DNA from: Candidatus Latescibacterota bacterium | Lineage (GTDB): Bacteria; JAAXHH01 | Reading direction: 5' to 3' | Assembly: GCA_022821085.1 (NCBI GenBank) | Contig: JAJEEG010000006.1 | Span: 2,806,130-2,870,129 of the forward strand | Length of the DNA stretch: 64,000 nt | Part shown: positions 9,609-18,310 of the stretch, one piece after another | Layout: each line of letters begins with the position of its first letter | Numbering within the stretch: position 1 is the stretch's first letter | Program-made: the position numbers and the translations under genes | Notes under the pieces: generated by a model | Told to the model about the DNA's origin: nothing | The model's input: only the letters and a program-made list of their open reading frames with translations | Databases searched by the model: none

Positions 9609-10268
9609 CTACATGCGCTCTTTCATCCAGGATTCGGTGATGGGTGACGGACCCGGGTGCGCCCTCTGGTTCGTATCGTTTCCGGCATGTAAAAGGGACG
9701 CGACGTACCGGCCGATCATGTCCACTTCTATGTTCACCTCGTCACCGATCCGCTTGCCGCCAAACGTCGTAATCGACGCGGTATGCGGGATGATCGATAC
9801 GGCTGCCAAACTACCCGTCAGACCGGCGACTGTCAAGCTTATTCCATCCATTGCGATGGACCCTTTCTCGATGACGAAGGGCGTCAAATCGTCCGGGATT
9901 TCCACCTCGTACCACAGGCTGTTGCCCCGCTCTTCCCTCGCCGCGATGCGTCCCACGCCGTCCACGTGTCCCTGGACCAGGTGGCCGTCTATCCGGTCCG
10001 AAAGACGCAGCGGCCGCTCCAGGTTGACCCGGTGTCCGACCTTGAGGCTGCCGAAGGTCGTCCGGGAGACCGTTTCGGGTACGATTTCCACGGAAAACGC
10101 CTCGCCGGCGGTGTCCACAACGGTCAGGCAGACTCCGTTGACGGCGACGCTGGCGCCCTGTTCGAAATCCGGCGCCATGGACGGCGCCTCCACGGTAAGC
10201 TTGAGGCCGTCCCGCGCTCCCTCGAGTGCCTGTACGGTACCCATGGTTTCAACGATACCTGTAAACAT
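9609..10268 (-). CDS. ribE: riboflavin synthase, alpha-type
   Basis: A 219-residue enzyme that dismutates two molecules of 6,7-dimethyl-8-ribityllumazine to riboflavin. It has the diagnostic start MFTGIVETMG and two tandem lumazine-binding barrels. The first contains NGVCLTVVD (near 45), the second starts at LVQGHVDGVGRI (near 98) and contains DGISLTVAG. Length and repeat structure are standard. It lies 39 bp after ribD and 80 bp before ribBA. Confidence 0.95.
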   Translation of the reverse strand: MFTGIVETMGTVQALEGARDGLKLTVEAPSMAPDFEQGASVAVNGVCLTVVDTAGEAFSVEIVPETVSRTTFGSLKVGHRVNLERPLRLSDRIDGHLVQGHVDGVGRIAAREERGNSLWYEVEIPDDLTPFVIEKGSIAMDGISLTVAGLTGSLAAVSIIPHTASITTFGGKRIGDEVNIEVDMIGRYVASLLHAGNDTNQRAHPGPSPITESWMKERM

Positions 10269-10307
10269 GCGTTTTTCTCCGCGTCGGGCGGCGCGCCTGT
10301 GATCTCG

Positions 10308-11438
10308 TCAGACGTATCCGGGCGTTCCCGTGAAGAGGAAGTCGTCGCCCAGTCGCTCCACACTCGTATCCCGCAGGTCTATGGCCCGGGAGAGGTCGTC
10401 CGGTTCCAGCCCGGCGGCTGCGTCCAGCCCGGCGACATCCTCCAGCCCGGCGACAGATGGGATCCCTTCGCCCAGGATGCGCGGCGCGACGAAGCACGCG
10501 ATCCGGTCGACGGCCCTTTCGCGCAAGAACGAAGCGGCTACACGGCTTCCGCCTTCCACCATGAGGCTCACGATCCCGGCCTTGCCAAGGGCCGATTTCA
10601 GCGGTCCCACCGGGACGGAACCCTCTCCGCCGGGCAGAACGAGTACATCGGCGCCCGCCTGCTCGAGTCCGTCGATCCGGTCTTTCGGCGCCGCTTCCGT
10701 AACGCAGATGGTCGCCGGCGCTTCGCCGTTCAATACCCGGGCCTCCACCGGGGTACGGGCGCGACTGTCGAGCACGATGCGGCGGGGCTGGCGGCCGTCC
10801 ACGTGGCGGACCGTGAGCCGGGGGTCGTCCGCCAGCACGGTGCCTATGCCCACGAGCACGGCGTCTGAACGGCTGCGCATCAGGTGTACCCGTTTCCGCG
10901 CGGCCTCCCCGGTGATCCATTTCGAATGGCCGTTCATCGTGGCAATGCGGCCGTCCAGCGTCTGGGCCAGCTTGAGCAGCACGAAAGGCCGGCCGGTCTC
11001 CCGGTGGTGGACATAGGCTGCGTTCAGTGCCCGGGCTTCCGCTTCGAGGAGACCCGTTTCCACGGCTATGCCCTCCGAGCGCAACCGTTCGATCCCTTTG
11101 CCGGACACGCGCCGGTCCGGATCGGCCATGGCGACGTGGACCCGGGCGATGCCCGATGAGATGACCGCGTCCGTGCACGGCGGCGTGCTGCCCTGGTGGC
11201 AGCAGGGTTCCAGGGTGACGTACAACTCGCCCCCGCGAGCGCGGTCACCGGCTTCCTCGAGCGCCTGGGGTTCGGCATGCCGCCCGCCGTATTCACGGTA
11301 GTAACCCCGGCCCACGACAACGCCGTCGCGGACGACCACGGAGCCCACCATGGGGTTGGGACTGGTGCGGCCCGATCCCCGCGCCGCCAGGTCCAGCGCC
11401 TGGCGCATGAATGCCGCGTCATGGTCCGGTTTCGTCAT
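10308..11438 (-). CDS. ribD: bifunctional diaminohydroxyphosphoribosylaminopyrimidine deaminase / uracil reductase
   Basis: A 376-residue enzyme doing the second and third steps of riboflavin synthesis. The N-terminal deaminase domain carries the zinc site HAEPQAL plus PCCHQGSTPPC (residues 50-90). The C-terminal reductase domain starts near LLKLAQTLDGRIA, with VLVGIGTVLADDPRLTVR and VEGGSRVAASFL typical of RibD. I start it at the ATG at 11436-11438; a TTG at 11492 in frame would overlap the divergent promoter. The short gap to ilvE has no space or motif for an FMN riboswitch. The reductase part contains a short Ala-Gly-Leu repeat near residue 335. Confidence 0.94.
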   Translation of the reverse strand: MTKPDHDAAFMRQALDLAARGSGRTSPNPMVGSVVVRDGVVVGRGYYREYGGRHAEPQALEEAGDRARGGELYVTLEPCCHQGSTPPCTDAVISSGIARVHVAMADPDRRVSGKGIERLRSEGIAVETGLLEAEARALNAAYVHHRETGRPFVLLKLAQTLDGRIATMNGHSKWITGEAARKRVHLMRSRSDAVLVGIGTVLADDPRLTVRHVDGRQPRRIVLDSRARTPVEARVLNGEAPATICVTEAAPKDRIDGLEQAGADVLVLPGGEGSVPVGPLKSALGKAGIVSLMVEGGSRVAASFLRERAVDRIACFVAPRILGEGIPSVAGLEDVAGLDAAAGLEPDDLSRAIDLRDTSVERLGDDFLFTGTPGYV

Positions 11439-11485
11439 GGCGTAAGCTAGGGGATTCGCGAAGAGGGTGTCAAGGCCTTTTGCCC

Positions 11486-11514
11486 TTGACAACGGGGGGT
11501 TCGGCCCCTAGTTT
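11486..11514 (+). promoter_or_regulatory. sigma70-type promoter for ilvE
   Basis: TTGACA at 11486-11491, a 17-bp spacer, then TAGTTT at 11509-11514. This places the transcript start about 40 bp before the ilvE ATG, which has a strong AAAGGAGA ribosome site. Confidence 0.6.
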
Positions 11515-11559
11515 GCGCCAGATTGTGACGCGTACCGAATCGCAGAAAGGAGACCGGGC

Positions 11560-12483
11560 ATGGCCACCCTGCCGGAGGCCGAATACATCTGGTTCAATGG
11601 AAAACTCGTACCGTGGCAGGACGCGAAGATCCACGTACTTTCCCACGTGGTCCATTACGGATCGAGTTTCTTCGAGGGCATGCGCTGCTACGAGACGAGT
11701 CAGGGTCCCGCGGTATTCCGGCTCCAGGAACACACGGACAGGCTCTTCGACTCCTGCAAGATCTACCGGGTGGAGATCCCCTACACCCGGGAGGAAATCA
11801 ACGAAGCCGTCATCGAGACCATCCGGTCCAACAAGCACGCTTCCTGTTACGTCCGTCCCGTGGTCTATCGCGGCTACGGCCTGCTGAGCGTCGAACCCAT
11901 GGGCTGCCCCGTGGAAGTCGCCATCGGGACATGGGACTGGGGCGCCTATCTCGGCGACGACGTAATGGAAAACGGCGTGGACGTATGCATCTCGTCCTGG
12001 ACCCGTCCCGCGCCGAATACCCACCCCGCCCTCTCCAAGGCAGGCGGAAACTACCTCAATTCCCAGTTGATCCGCATGGAGGCCATCGAGAACGGGTACA
12101 GCGAGGGAATCGCCCTGAATACCGATGGCCTGATCAGCGAAGGCAGCGGCGAGAACATCTTCGTCGTGAAAGAAGGCCGGGTCATCACGAACAGCCTGGC
12201 GGCCTCGGTCCTGGGCGGCATCACGCGCAATTCCGTCATGACGCTTGCGCAGGACGCCGGGTTCGAGGTCGTCGAACAGGACATCCCCCGCGAGATGCTC
12301 TACATCGCCGACGAAGTGTTCTTCGTGGGCAGCGCCGTGGAAGTGACGCCGGTCCGGTCCATCGACCGCATCACCGTCGGCAGCGGATCCCGCGGTCCGG
12401 TCACCAGGGAACTCCAGGACCGGTTCTTCGCAATCACCACCGGCGAGGCCGAGGATGCCCACGGCTGGCTGACCTACGTGTGA
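11560..12483 (+). CDS. ilvE: branched-chain amino acid aminotransferase
   Basis: A 307-residue fold-type IV PLP enzyme that interconverts Leu, Ile and Val with their 2-oxo acids. The start MATLPEAEYIWFNGKLVPW, HYGSSFFEGMRCYE (near 35), the PLP-lysine motif SKAGGNYLNSQ (near 160) and SEGSGENIFVV (near 195) all match IlvE. The ATG follows AAAGGAGA at ideal spacing. It is a single-gene transcript, divergent from ribD and convergent with the PD40 gene (7 bp between stops). leuCD lie 18 kb away, so the branched-chain genes are scattered. Confidence 0.94.
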   Translation: MATLPEAEYIWFNGKLVPWQDAKIHVLSHVVHYGSSFFEGMRCYETSQGPAVFRLQEHTDRLFDSCKIYRVEIPYTREEINEAVIETIRSNKHASCYVRPVVYRGYGLLSVEPMGCPVEVAIGTWDWGAYLGDDVMENGVDVCISSWTRPAPNTHPALSKAGGNYLNSQLIRMEAIENGYSEGIALNTDGLISEGSGENIFVVKEGRVITNSLAASVLGGITRNSVMTLAQDAGFEVVEQDIPREMLYIADEVFFVGSAVEVTPVRSIDRITVGSGSRGPVTRELQDRFFAITTGEAEDAHGWLTYV

Positions 12484-12490
12484 CCTTCCC

Positions 12491-13732
12491 CTACCCCACC
12501 CACACCGGGTGATCCGCGCCCAGGTGTTCGTACCCGTCCGTCAGCATGCGCGCATTCCCGCCGTCGGCACAGGCCAGCCAGATACCGCTCGGTGAACCCA
12601 CCTCGGCGCGGCAGAAGGCGAACTGCGCACCATCCGGCGACCAGGCCGACCGGAAGTTCCAGACGCGCTCTTCAAACTGAATGAACTCCGATTCCTCGCC
12701 CGTGAAAGGGTCGAGCAGGCAGATCGCGGTGCCGCCGCGGGCTTCTTCCGGGTAGTAGTCCCGGTTGAAGTGGTCGGTGTCCGGACGTTGCGGCTGGTAC
12801 GGCCAGGCCGTCCGGGAACCGGGCTCCGCGCGGGTGTAGGTGACCCGTTTTCCGTCCGGCGTCCACTGGGCGATATTGGAACCGCCGCCCCGGGAATCCG
12901 GGTTGCCGTAGGACGTGGCGAACCACTGGCGCTGACCGGTCGTAACCTTCCGGTGCGTTGCCCCGTCCGGGCCGTCGGGGCCGTCGGGGCCGTCGGGACT
13001 ACCCAGGCACAGGTCGGCCCAGTCGTGTCCCGGATCATCGGGATAGTGACAGTCCTGGTAGATCAGCCACTTCCCGTCCGGTGACCACATGGGACCGAAG
13101 TACAGGTGTCCCTGCGCCCCAGCGACTTCCACCCGGTTTCCTCCATCCAGGTCCGACACGAATATGCAGTAGCTGTCCCGGCCTTCCAGCATGGTGGAAT
13201 GGTAGGCGAACCTGCGGCCATCCGGACTGATCTGCACACAGTAGACGAACCCATCCTCGGCACCCGTGATCTCCTTCGGATCGGACCCGTCCAGGTCCAT
13301 GGTCCAGATGCGCTGTTTCCCGTCGATGATCGGGTTCGTCACGAGACGTTCCTCACCCGTCAGGATATGGGTGCACCCCATGAACGGCGCGGGCCGGTTC
13401 TTGAGGGCGATCTCCTTCAGCAGCCGGTCTTCCTCCAGGTCGTATATCCAGAGGTGGACCCGCACGTTCCCCTCCCAGGCCTTGCCGGGTTTGTAGCTGG
13501 ATAAAATCACCCTGCGGCGGTCTTCGAAGACGGGTCCCCAGCCCCAACTGGCCATGCCCGGGACGTCCAGAACGGGGTACCAGACCCGCACGCCGGCCTT
13601 GGTCGTGGTAGCGTCGAGGTGGGCCGTGCCCGCGGAGTCATCCGTACCCGCCGTGGGTCCGGTGGCATCCAGATCGATCACGCCCAGCCGCCCGTGGGAG
13701 TTGAAGAGTATCCGGGATTGATAGTCTGACAT
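12491..13732 (-). CDS. PD40/TolB-like beta-propeller protein, oligogalacturonate-lyase-like
   Basis: A 413-residue protein from the ATG at 13730-13732 (GAGGGA upstream); an in-frame start 14 codons earlier lacks a site. At least four PD40 blades are visible as SPDG-centred repeats: SPDGRRFAYHS, SPDGKWLIYQD, TPDGKRVTYTR and SPDGAQFAFCR. The order and the closing GYEHLGADHPVWVG resemble the oligogalacturonate lyase/TolB-like family common in polysaccharide-using bacteria. No signal peptide is seen, so it is probably cytoplasmic. A Gly-Pro-Asp repeat (encoded at about 12965-13005) is inserted between blades. Catalytic activity is not proven by sequence. Confidence 0.7.
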   Translation of the reverse strand: MSDYQSRILFNSHGRLGVIDLDATGPTAGTDDSAGTAHLDATTTKAGVRVWYPVLDVPGMASWGWGPVFEDRRRVILSSYKPGKAWEGNVRVHLWIYDLEEDRLLKEIALKNRPAPFMGCTHILTGEERLVTNPIIDGKQRIWTMDLDGSDPKEITGAEDGFVYCVQISPDGRRFAYHSTMLEGRDSYCIFVSDLDGGNRVEVAGAQGHLYFGPMWSPDGKWLIYQDCHYPDDPGHDWADLCLGSPDGPDGPDGPDGATHRKVTTGQRQWFATSYGNPDSRGGGSNIAQWTPDGKRVTYTRAEPGSRTAWPYQPQRPDTDHFNRDYYPEEARGGTAICLLDPFTGEESEFIQFEERVWNFRSAWSPDGAQFAFCRAEVGSPSGIWLACADGGNARMLTDGYEHLGADHPVWVG

Positions 13733-13804
13733 GATGATTCCCTCTGTACCGGCCGCCAGAACTTCACTTGTCAACGATTGGGGCGTCGTGCGGAACGGAG
13801 ATGT

Positions 13805-14881
13805 TCAGGGCGTCCTCCACACGATTCCTATGTGCATCCCCACATCGGGGGTGTTCTGGTACTGGCTGAGGTTTTCGGTCAGGCCGGCATCGAGCGACAG
13901 CGACTCGGACAGGGCGTACCGCACGCCGGCGGTCGCCTCGATGGCCGTGCGATTCAGGGGACCCAGCCGGCTGCTGGGAAAGGGGCCGATGTTGACCTGC
14001 GTCTGAAGTAGCGCCGCGAGCCGGCCCGTGGTCCGGTATTCGAAAGCCAGCACGAGCGTCGTGATGGACCGCAGGGGGAATCCCGCGCCGTTGGTGGGTC
14101 TGCCCAGCCGGCTATGCGCGAGGTTGGCATGGAAGATCATGTCCCGCTTCGGCCTGTCCGGCCGCCAGGTAGCGTATAACGCCGCTTGAAAATCCCAGCC
14201 CCCGCTGCCGGTCAGCGTTTCCAGGCTGCCCGTGGGCATCTTCAAGGCTGCGGCAAGGGCCATGACAACCTGCTCCCCGCCTCTGTTCAACGGTGTCTTC
14301 ATCCGTACTACGAGTTCTCCAGGCCGAAAGCCTGCGGAATCCACGCTCCTGATCCAGAAACGGCGGTCCCTCACGACGAAAACGCCGTAGTCGTTCCTGG
14401 GAGCCCACTCCCGGCCACCGTTGGTCAGGTTGAACGCGCCGTGGAACCCCTCTATCACGCCGTCCAGGAAGCCCCCGCCGTGCTTCAGGAAGGGCAGCGT
14501 CATGCCGACCTGCAGCCGCGACGCGATCCGCCAGTCCAGATCCACCGCCAGGCGCAGGGATTCGGTGTCCACGAATAGCCGGTACTCGTCTGCCGGAGCG
14601 GCCCGGTAGTAGTCGTCGGCGATCAGCGTATCGCCCACGGGAAGGGTGCTCGCATAGGTATTGGCGTAGTCGAACTGCACCGCCCACTGGATCGATCTCC
14701 GAGGCAGAAGGTCCCCGGCCTCGGGTCGCAGTCCCAGGAACAACATTCTGACGGGGAACTGATCGCGCTGCATGAAGGGGCCGGTGGCCGGGGACTGGGA
14801 ATAGGCGGGAAAAGCGGAGATTACGAGCGTCAACAGGCCGCAGGCAACCGCCCGGCGCAGCATGCGGACCACGTTCGGCAT
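13805..14881 (-). CDS. outer-membrane beta-barrel-like protein, possible DUF3187 member
   Basis: A 358-residue protein with a clear signal peptide (hydrophobic VACGLLTLVISAFPAYSQS, cleavage after AYS or SQS). After it comes a run of amphipathic strands with many aromatic and Arg residues, and the sequence ends in a strand (GMHIGIVWRTP) as outer-membrane barrels do. MQRDQFPVRMLFLGLRP near the mature N-terminus resembles DUF3187 proteins; I am moderately sure of that family. The ATG at 14879-14881 is six bases inside an alternative TTG at 14887. It is directly downstream of oadA, overlapping or abutting its stop, so it is probably co-transcribed with the Na+ pump. Its role there is unknown. Confidence 0.6.
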   Translation of the reverse strand: MPNVVRMLRRAVACGLLTLVISAFPAYSQSPATGPFMQRDQFPVRMLFLGLRPEAGDLLPRRSIQWAVQFDYANTYASTLPVGDTLIADDYYRAAPADEYRLFVDTESLRLAVDLDWRIASRLQVGMTLPFLKHGGGFLDGVIEGFHGAFNLTNGGREWAPRNDYGVFVVRDRRFWIRSVDSAGFRPGELVVRMKTPLNRGGEQVVMALAAALKMPTGSLETLTGSGGWDFQAALYATWRPDRPKRDMIFHANLAHSRLGRPTNGAGFPLRSITTLVLAFEYRTTGRLAALLQTQVNIGPFPSSRLGPLNRTAIEATAGVRYALSESLSLDAGLTENLSQYQNTPDVGMHIGIVWRTP

Positions 14882-14883
14882 AC

Positions 14884-16695
14884 TCAACCCAGGTAGGCCA
14901 GGGTCTGGCCAGCGATTACCTGGACGCCGGGGTTGATGGAAACATGCGTCACGGTTCCGGCTACGTCGGCGGTGACCTCCATTTCCATCTTCATGGCTTC
15001 CAGGACCACGATGACGTCTCCTTCCTCGACGGCCTGTCCGGGTGTGACCGACACCTTGAGCACTTTCCCGGGGATCGGGGCGATGACCGGCGTGGTCCCC
15101 GCCCGTTCCGCCGCTTCCGTGGCGGCCTCGGACATATCGGGCTGCAAGTCGACGTCATAGGCCTTACCGTTCACGATCGCCGTCTTGCCTTCGATCCGGA
15201 GTGCGTAACTCCGGCCGTTGACCGTCACCTGGTATCCGCGGGGACCGTCCGTCGTGGCCATCGCGTCCTCCTCCAGCACCTCCTGGTCTGCCGGGGACTT
15301 CTTGCGGACGCCGATGAACCCTTCGCCCTTGAGGAAAGCCAGCCCCCGCTCGCCGCATGCCGCGACGATGAAGATGTTCTCGTCCGAGTCCTCTATCCCG
15401 GCTTCTTTCAACGCGCTGCGCGCCGCCTCGACACCCTTCTTCGGATCGTTGTCGTTGAGTTCCAGCACCGGCCGCCGGTTGGGCGGCAGGCCGAGCTGCT
15501 CCGAGGCGATGTTCACGACCACCGGGTCCGGGGGCACGGGCGTCCGGCCGAAATAGCCCAGGACCATCCGGCCGTAGTCCTCCGCAATCTTCTTCCAGGG
15601 CCCCATCATCACGTTGTTGAAAGCCTGCTGGAAGTAGAACTGGGAAACGGGCGTGACGGACGTTCCGTACCCGCCTTTCTCGACGACCTCGCTCATGGCC
15701 TTGATGATGGCGGGATAGCGGTCCATGATCCCGTTGTCCCGGAGCATCTGCGTATTGGCGGTCAGGGCGCCGCCCGGCATGGGGCTCCACGGAAGCAGGG
15801 GCTCGACGGCCACGGCCTCGGGCGGCAGGAAATAGTCCTCCATGCATTCCTTCAGGATCTCCGCCGCTTCGCGCACGCCGTCCGGGTCGATGTCCAGGTC
15901 GTAGTCCGTGCCGCGGAGCGCGTGCCACATGACGAGGATGTCGGGCTGGGAGGTGCCGCCCGACACGGGCGCGAAGGCCAGGTCGATGGCGTCGGCGCCG
16001 GCTTCGAGCGCCGCCTGGTACGCCGCGACGGAGATGCCAGCCGTGTCGTGGGTGTGGTAATGGATCCAGGTCCCCTCGGGCAGCAGCTTCCGGGCGGCCT
16101 TGACGGATTCATACACCTTGGAGGGCACGGCCGTGCCCGACGCGTCCTTGAAACACACCGAGTCGAAGGGGATGTCAGCGTCGAGGATCTTCCTGAACGT
16201 CTCCGTGTAGAACGCCGCGTCGTGGGCGCCCGCGCAGCCCGGGGGCAGTTCCATGACCGTGACGCACACCTGGTGCCTGAGACCGGCCTCCGTGATGCAC
16301 CGGCCGCTGTGCACGAGGTTCTCGACGTCGTTCAGGGCGTCGAAGTTCCGGATGGTCGTCATGCCGTGCTTCTTGAACAACTCCGCGTGCAACCGGATGA
16401 TGTCGCTGGGCTGCGAATCCAGTCCGACCACGTTCACGCCCCGGGACAGGGTCTGCAGGTTGGCGTCCGGGCCCACCGCCTCCCGGATGGCGTCCATCCG
16501 CTCGAAGGCGTCCTCGTTGCAGTAGAAATAGGGCGACTGGAACAGGGCGCCGCCGCCGGCCTCAAAGTAGTCGATCCCCGCGTCCCGCGCCGCTTCCACG
16601 GCGGGCATGAAGTCGCCGGTAAAGACGCGCGCGCCGTAAACCGACTGGAATCCGTCGCGGAACGTGGTGCACATGAAATGGACTTTTTTCTTCAC
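14884..16695 (-). CDS. oadA: oxaloacetate decarboxylase / carboxyltransferase alpha subunit with biotinyl domain
   Basis: A 603-residue subunit. The N-terminal carboxyltransferase barrel has RDGFQSVYGARV (the RDxxQS substrate motif, residues 12-16), CFKDASG (Lys of the metal/carbamate site, near 187) and HYHTHDTAG (metal-binding His pair, near 218). A conserved PYC_OADA region follows, then a Thr/Pro/Ala-rich linker and a biotinyl domain with the biotinylation motif EAMKMEME near residue 567. It transfers carboxylate from oxaloacetate (or a related acid) to biotin at the membrane pump. It is encoded after oadG and oadB on the same strand. Whether it acts as oxaloacetate decarboxylase or a methylmalonyl-CoA/glutaconyl-type partner cannot be settled from the alpha subunit alone, but the barrel type favours oxaloacetate or pyruvate. 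Confidence 0.85.
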   Translation of the reverse strand: MKKKVHFMCTTFRDGFQSVYGARVFTGDFMPAVEAARDAGIDYFEAGGGALFQSPYFYCNEDAFERMDAIREAVGPDANLQTLSRGVNVVGLDSQPSDIIRLHAELFKKHGMTTIRNFDALNDVENLVHSGRCITEAGLRHQVCVTVMELPPGCAGAHDAAFYTETFRKILDADIPFDSVCFKDASGTAVPSKVYESVKAARKLLPEGTWIHYHTHDTAGISVAAYQAALEAGADAIDLAFAPVSGGTSQPDILVMWHALRGTDYDLDIDPDGVREAAEILKECMEDYFLPPEAVAVEPLLPWSPMPGGALTANTQMLRDNGIMDRYPAIIKAMSEVVEKGGYGTSVTPVSQFYFQQAFNNVMMGPWKKIAEDYGRMVLGYFGRTPVPPDPVVVNIASEQLGLPPNRRPVLELNDNDPKKGVEAARSALKEAGIEDSDENIFIVAACGERGLAFLKGEGFIGVRKKSPADQEVLEEDAMATTDGPRGYQVTVNGRSYALRIEGKTAIVNGKAYDVDLQPDMSEAATEAAERAGTTPVIAPIPGKVLKVSVTPGQAVEEGDVIVVLEAMKMEMEVTADVAGTVTHVSINPGVQVIAGQTLAYLG

Positions 16696-16736
16696 GTTGG
16701 TTCCCTCGTTTTAAGGGTTCGATGTATTCAACGCAC

Positions 16737-17867
16737 TTACCCGCCCACCAGGACGGACCAGAGTATGCCCGCGGCGATGGCGGAGCCGAGGACGCCCGCC
16801 ACGTTGGGCGCCATGGCGTGAAACAACAGGAAATTCCGCGGGTCTTCGCGATGGGCTTCCACCTGGGCTACCCGCGCCGCCATGGGCACGGCGGAGACGC
16901 CAGCCGCACCGATCAGCGGGTTGATCTTGTCTTTGACGAAAAGGTTCAGGAACTTGGCGAAGAGCACGCCGCCGCTCGTCGCGATGCAGAAGGAGACCAC
17001 GCCCAGGGTGAAAATGAAGAGCGATTCCAGCGAAAGGAACGCGGACGCCTGCGTGCTGGCGCCGACCGAGAACCCCAGGAGGATGGTGACGATGTCGATC
17101 ATCGAGGTCCGCGCCGTATTGGCCAGCCGTTCGGTGACGCCGCATTCCTTGAGCAGGTTGCCGAAGAAGAGCATGCCCACGAGCACGATCGAATCCGGCG
17201 CGATCATGGCGGCGATGATGAAGGCGGCGATGGGGAAGAGGATCTTCTCCCGCTGGGAGACCGTACGGGGCGGCGCCATGCGGATCAGCCGTTCCTGCCG
17301 CGTCGTGAAAAGCCGCATGATGGGCGGCTGGATGATCGGTACCAGGGCCATGTAGGAATAGGACGCGATGGCGATCATGGAAAGCAGGTGTGGCGCCAGT
17401 TTCGATGACAGGAAAATGGCCGTGGGACCGTCCGCGCCGCCGATGATGGCGATGGCGCCTGATTCGGCCGGCGTAAAACCGATGGCCATGGCGCCGAGGA
17501 GGGTCAGGAAGATGCCGATCTGCGCGGCGGCGCCCAGGAGCACGAGCCGCGGGTTGGACAGCATGGCCGAGAAATCGGTCATGGCCCCGATGCCCAGGAA
17601 GATCAGGGGCGGGAAGACGCCTTCCCTGACGCCGAAGTAGATGTAGTAGAGGACGCTGCCTTCATCGTAGACCCCATGGCCGTCCCCTTCCATCATGGGG
17701 ATGTTGCCCAGCATAATGCCGAAACCGATGGGCACCAGCAGCAGCGGTTCGTATCGGCGTACGATCGCGAGGAAAACCATGACCATGCCGATCAGGATCA
17801 TCACGGCATGTCCCCACGTCGCCGAGGCCAGACCGGAAGCCGACAGAAAATCGTACAGTATCGTCAT
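16737..17867 (-). CDS. oadB: Na+-translocating decarboxylase beta subunit
   Basis: A 376-residue integral membrane protein with about nine hydrophobic segments. It decarboxylates carboxybiotin and couples this to Na+ export. The GGADGPTAIFLSSKLAP block (near residue 143) and the later GFSVGASTQASAFLS and NPLIGAAGVSAVPMAARV blocks are the conserved Na+/proton-binding regions of OadB/GcdB. GMLFFGNLLKECGVTERL is also diagnostic. Length fits the family. It lies between oadG (22-bp gap) and oadA (41-bp gap). Confidence 0.92.
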   Translation of the reverse strand: MTILYDFLSASGLASATWGHAVMILIGMVMVFLAIVRRYEPLLLVPIGFGIMLGNIPMMEGDGHGVYDEGSVLYYIYFGVREGVFPPLIFLGIGAMTDFSAMLSNPRLVLLGAAAQIGIFLTLLGAMAIGFTPAESGAIAIIGGADGPTAIFLSSKLAPHLLSMIAIASYSYMALVPIIQPPIMRLFTTRQERLIRMAPPRTVSQREKILFPIAAFIIAAMIAPDSIVLVGMLFFGNLLKECGVTERLANTARTSMIDIVTILLGFSVGASTQASAFLSLESLFIFTLGVVSFCIATSGGVLFAKFLNLFVKDKINPLIGAAGVSAVPMAARVAQVEAHREDPRNFLLFHAMAPNVAGVLGSAIAAGILWSVLVGG

Positions 17868-17889
17868 TTAGTCCGTCCGCATGGCCTGG

Positions 17890-18153
17890 TTACCGATGAT
17901 TGTTCTTCTCGTCGAGCGCGAACCCGACGGCCGCGGCCACGGCTTCTTCATCTTGCGGGGAATCCGTACCGGTGGGGTTGTGCGGATTTTCAGGGAGCAT
18001 GCCTCCCAGCGCCGCCGCGACCCTGGGTAGCATGGCAATGCAGAAGCTGATCGCGGCGAGGGCCAGGAACACGATGAACATGCCCGTGAAGGCGACTTCG
18101 AGACCCTGGCCTTCCAGGATTCGTTGCCATCCGGTGTACAGGGGATTGGACAT
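17890..18153 (-). CDS. oadG: oxaloacetate decarboxylase gamma subunit-like small membrane protein
   Basis: An 87-residue protein from the ATG at 18151-18153, preceded by AAAGGG. A longer frame to 18336 would overlap the divergent amidohydrolase gene and has no ribosome site. One transmembrane helix (VAFTGMFIVFLALAAISFCIAML, near residues 18-40) is followed by a Pro/acidic cytoplasmic tail, which is the OadG layout (assembly and zinc-binding subunit). The tail ends DEKNNHR. It is first in the oadGBA order. Confidence 0.75.
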   Translation of the reverse strand: MSNPLYTGWQRILEGQGLEVAFTGMFIVFLALAAISFCIAMLPRVAAALGGMLPENPHNPTGTDSPQDEEAVAAAVGFALDEKNNHR

Positions 18154-18202
18154 TAGCCCTTTGACAGAATCCGTAGTGACGTTAGATATTACCGATGGGT
18201 CC

Positions 18203-18231
18203 AAGTAAAGGACGGGGCACGCTGCGGGCAA
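18203..18231 (-). promoter_or_regulatory. possible promoter for oadGBA
   Basis: On the minus strand TTGCCC (18226-18231), a 17-bp spacer and TTACTT (18203-18208) lie about 50 bp before the oadG start. The match is modest. Confidence 0.3.
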
Positions 18232-18310
18232 GGGATTTATACGGGTCGAACGAGGTGGCAAAGACACCCGTTCGGAGCGCCAGCCGGCGACCGGCACGCG
18301 GGATACCTTT

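Noticed and set aside
11439-11559. FMN riboswitch before the riboflavin genes
   Set aside because: The gap is only about 120 bp, shared with the ilvE promoter, and lacks the conserved FMN aptamer blocks.
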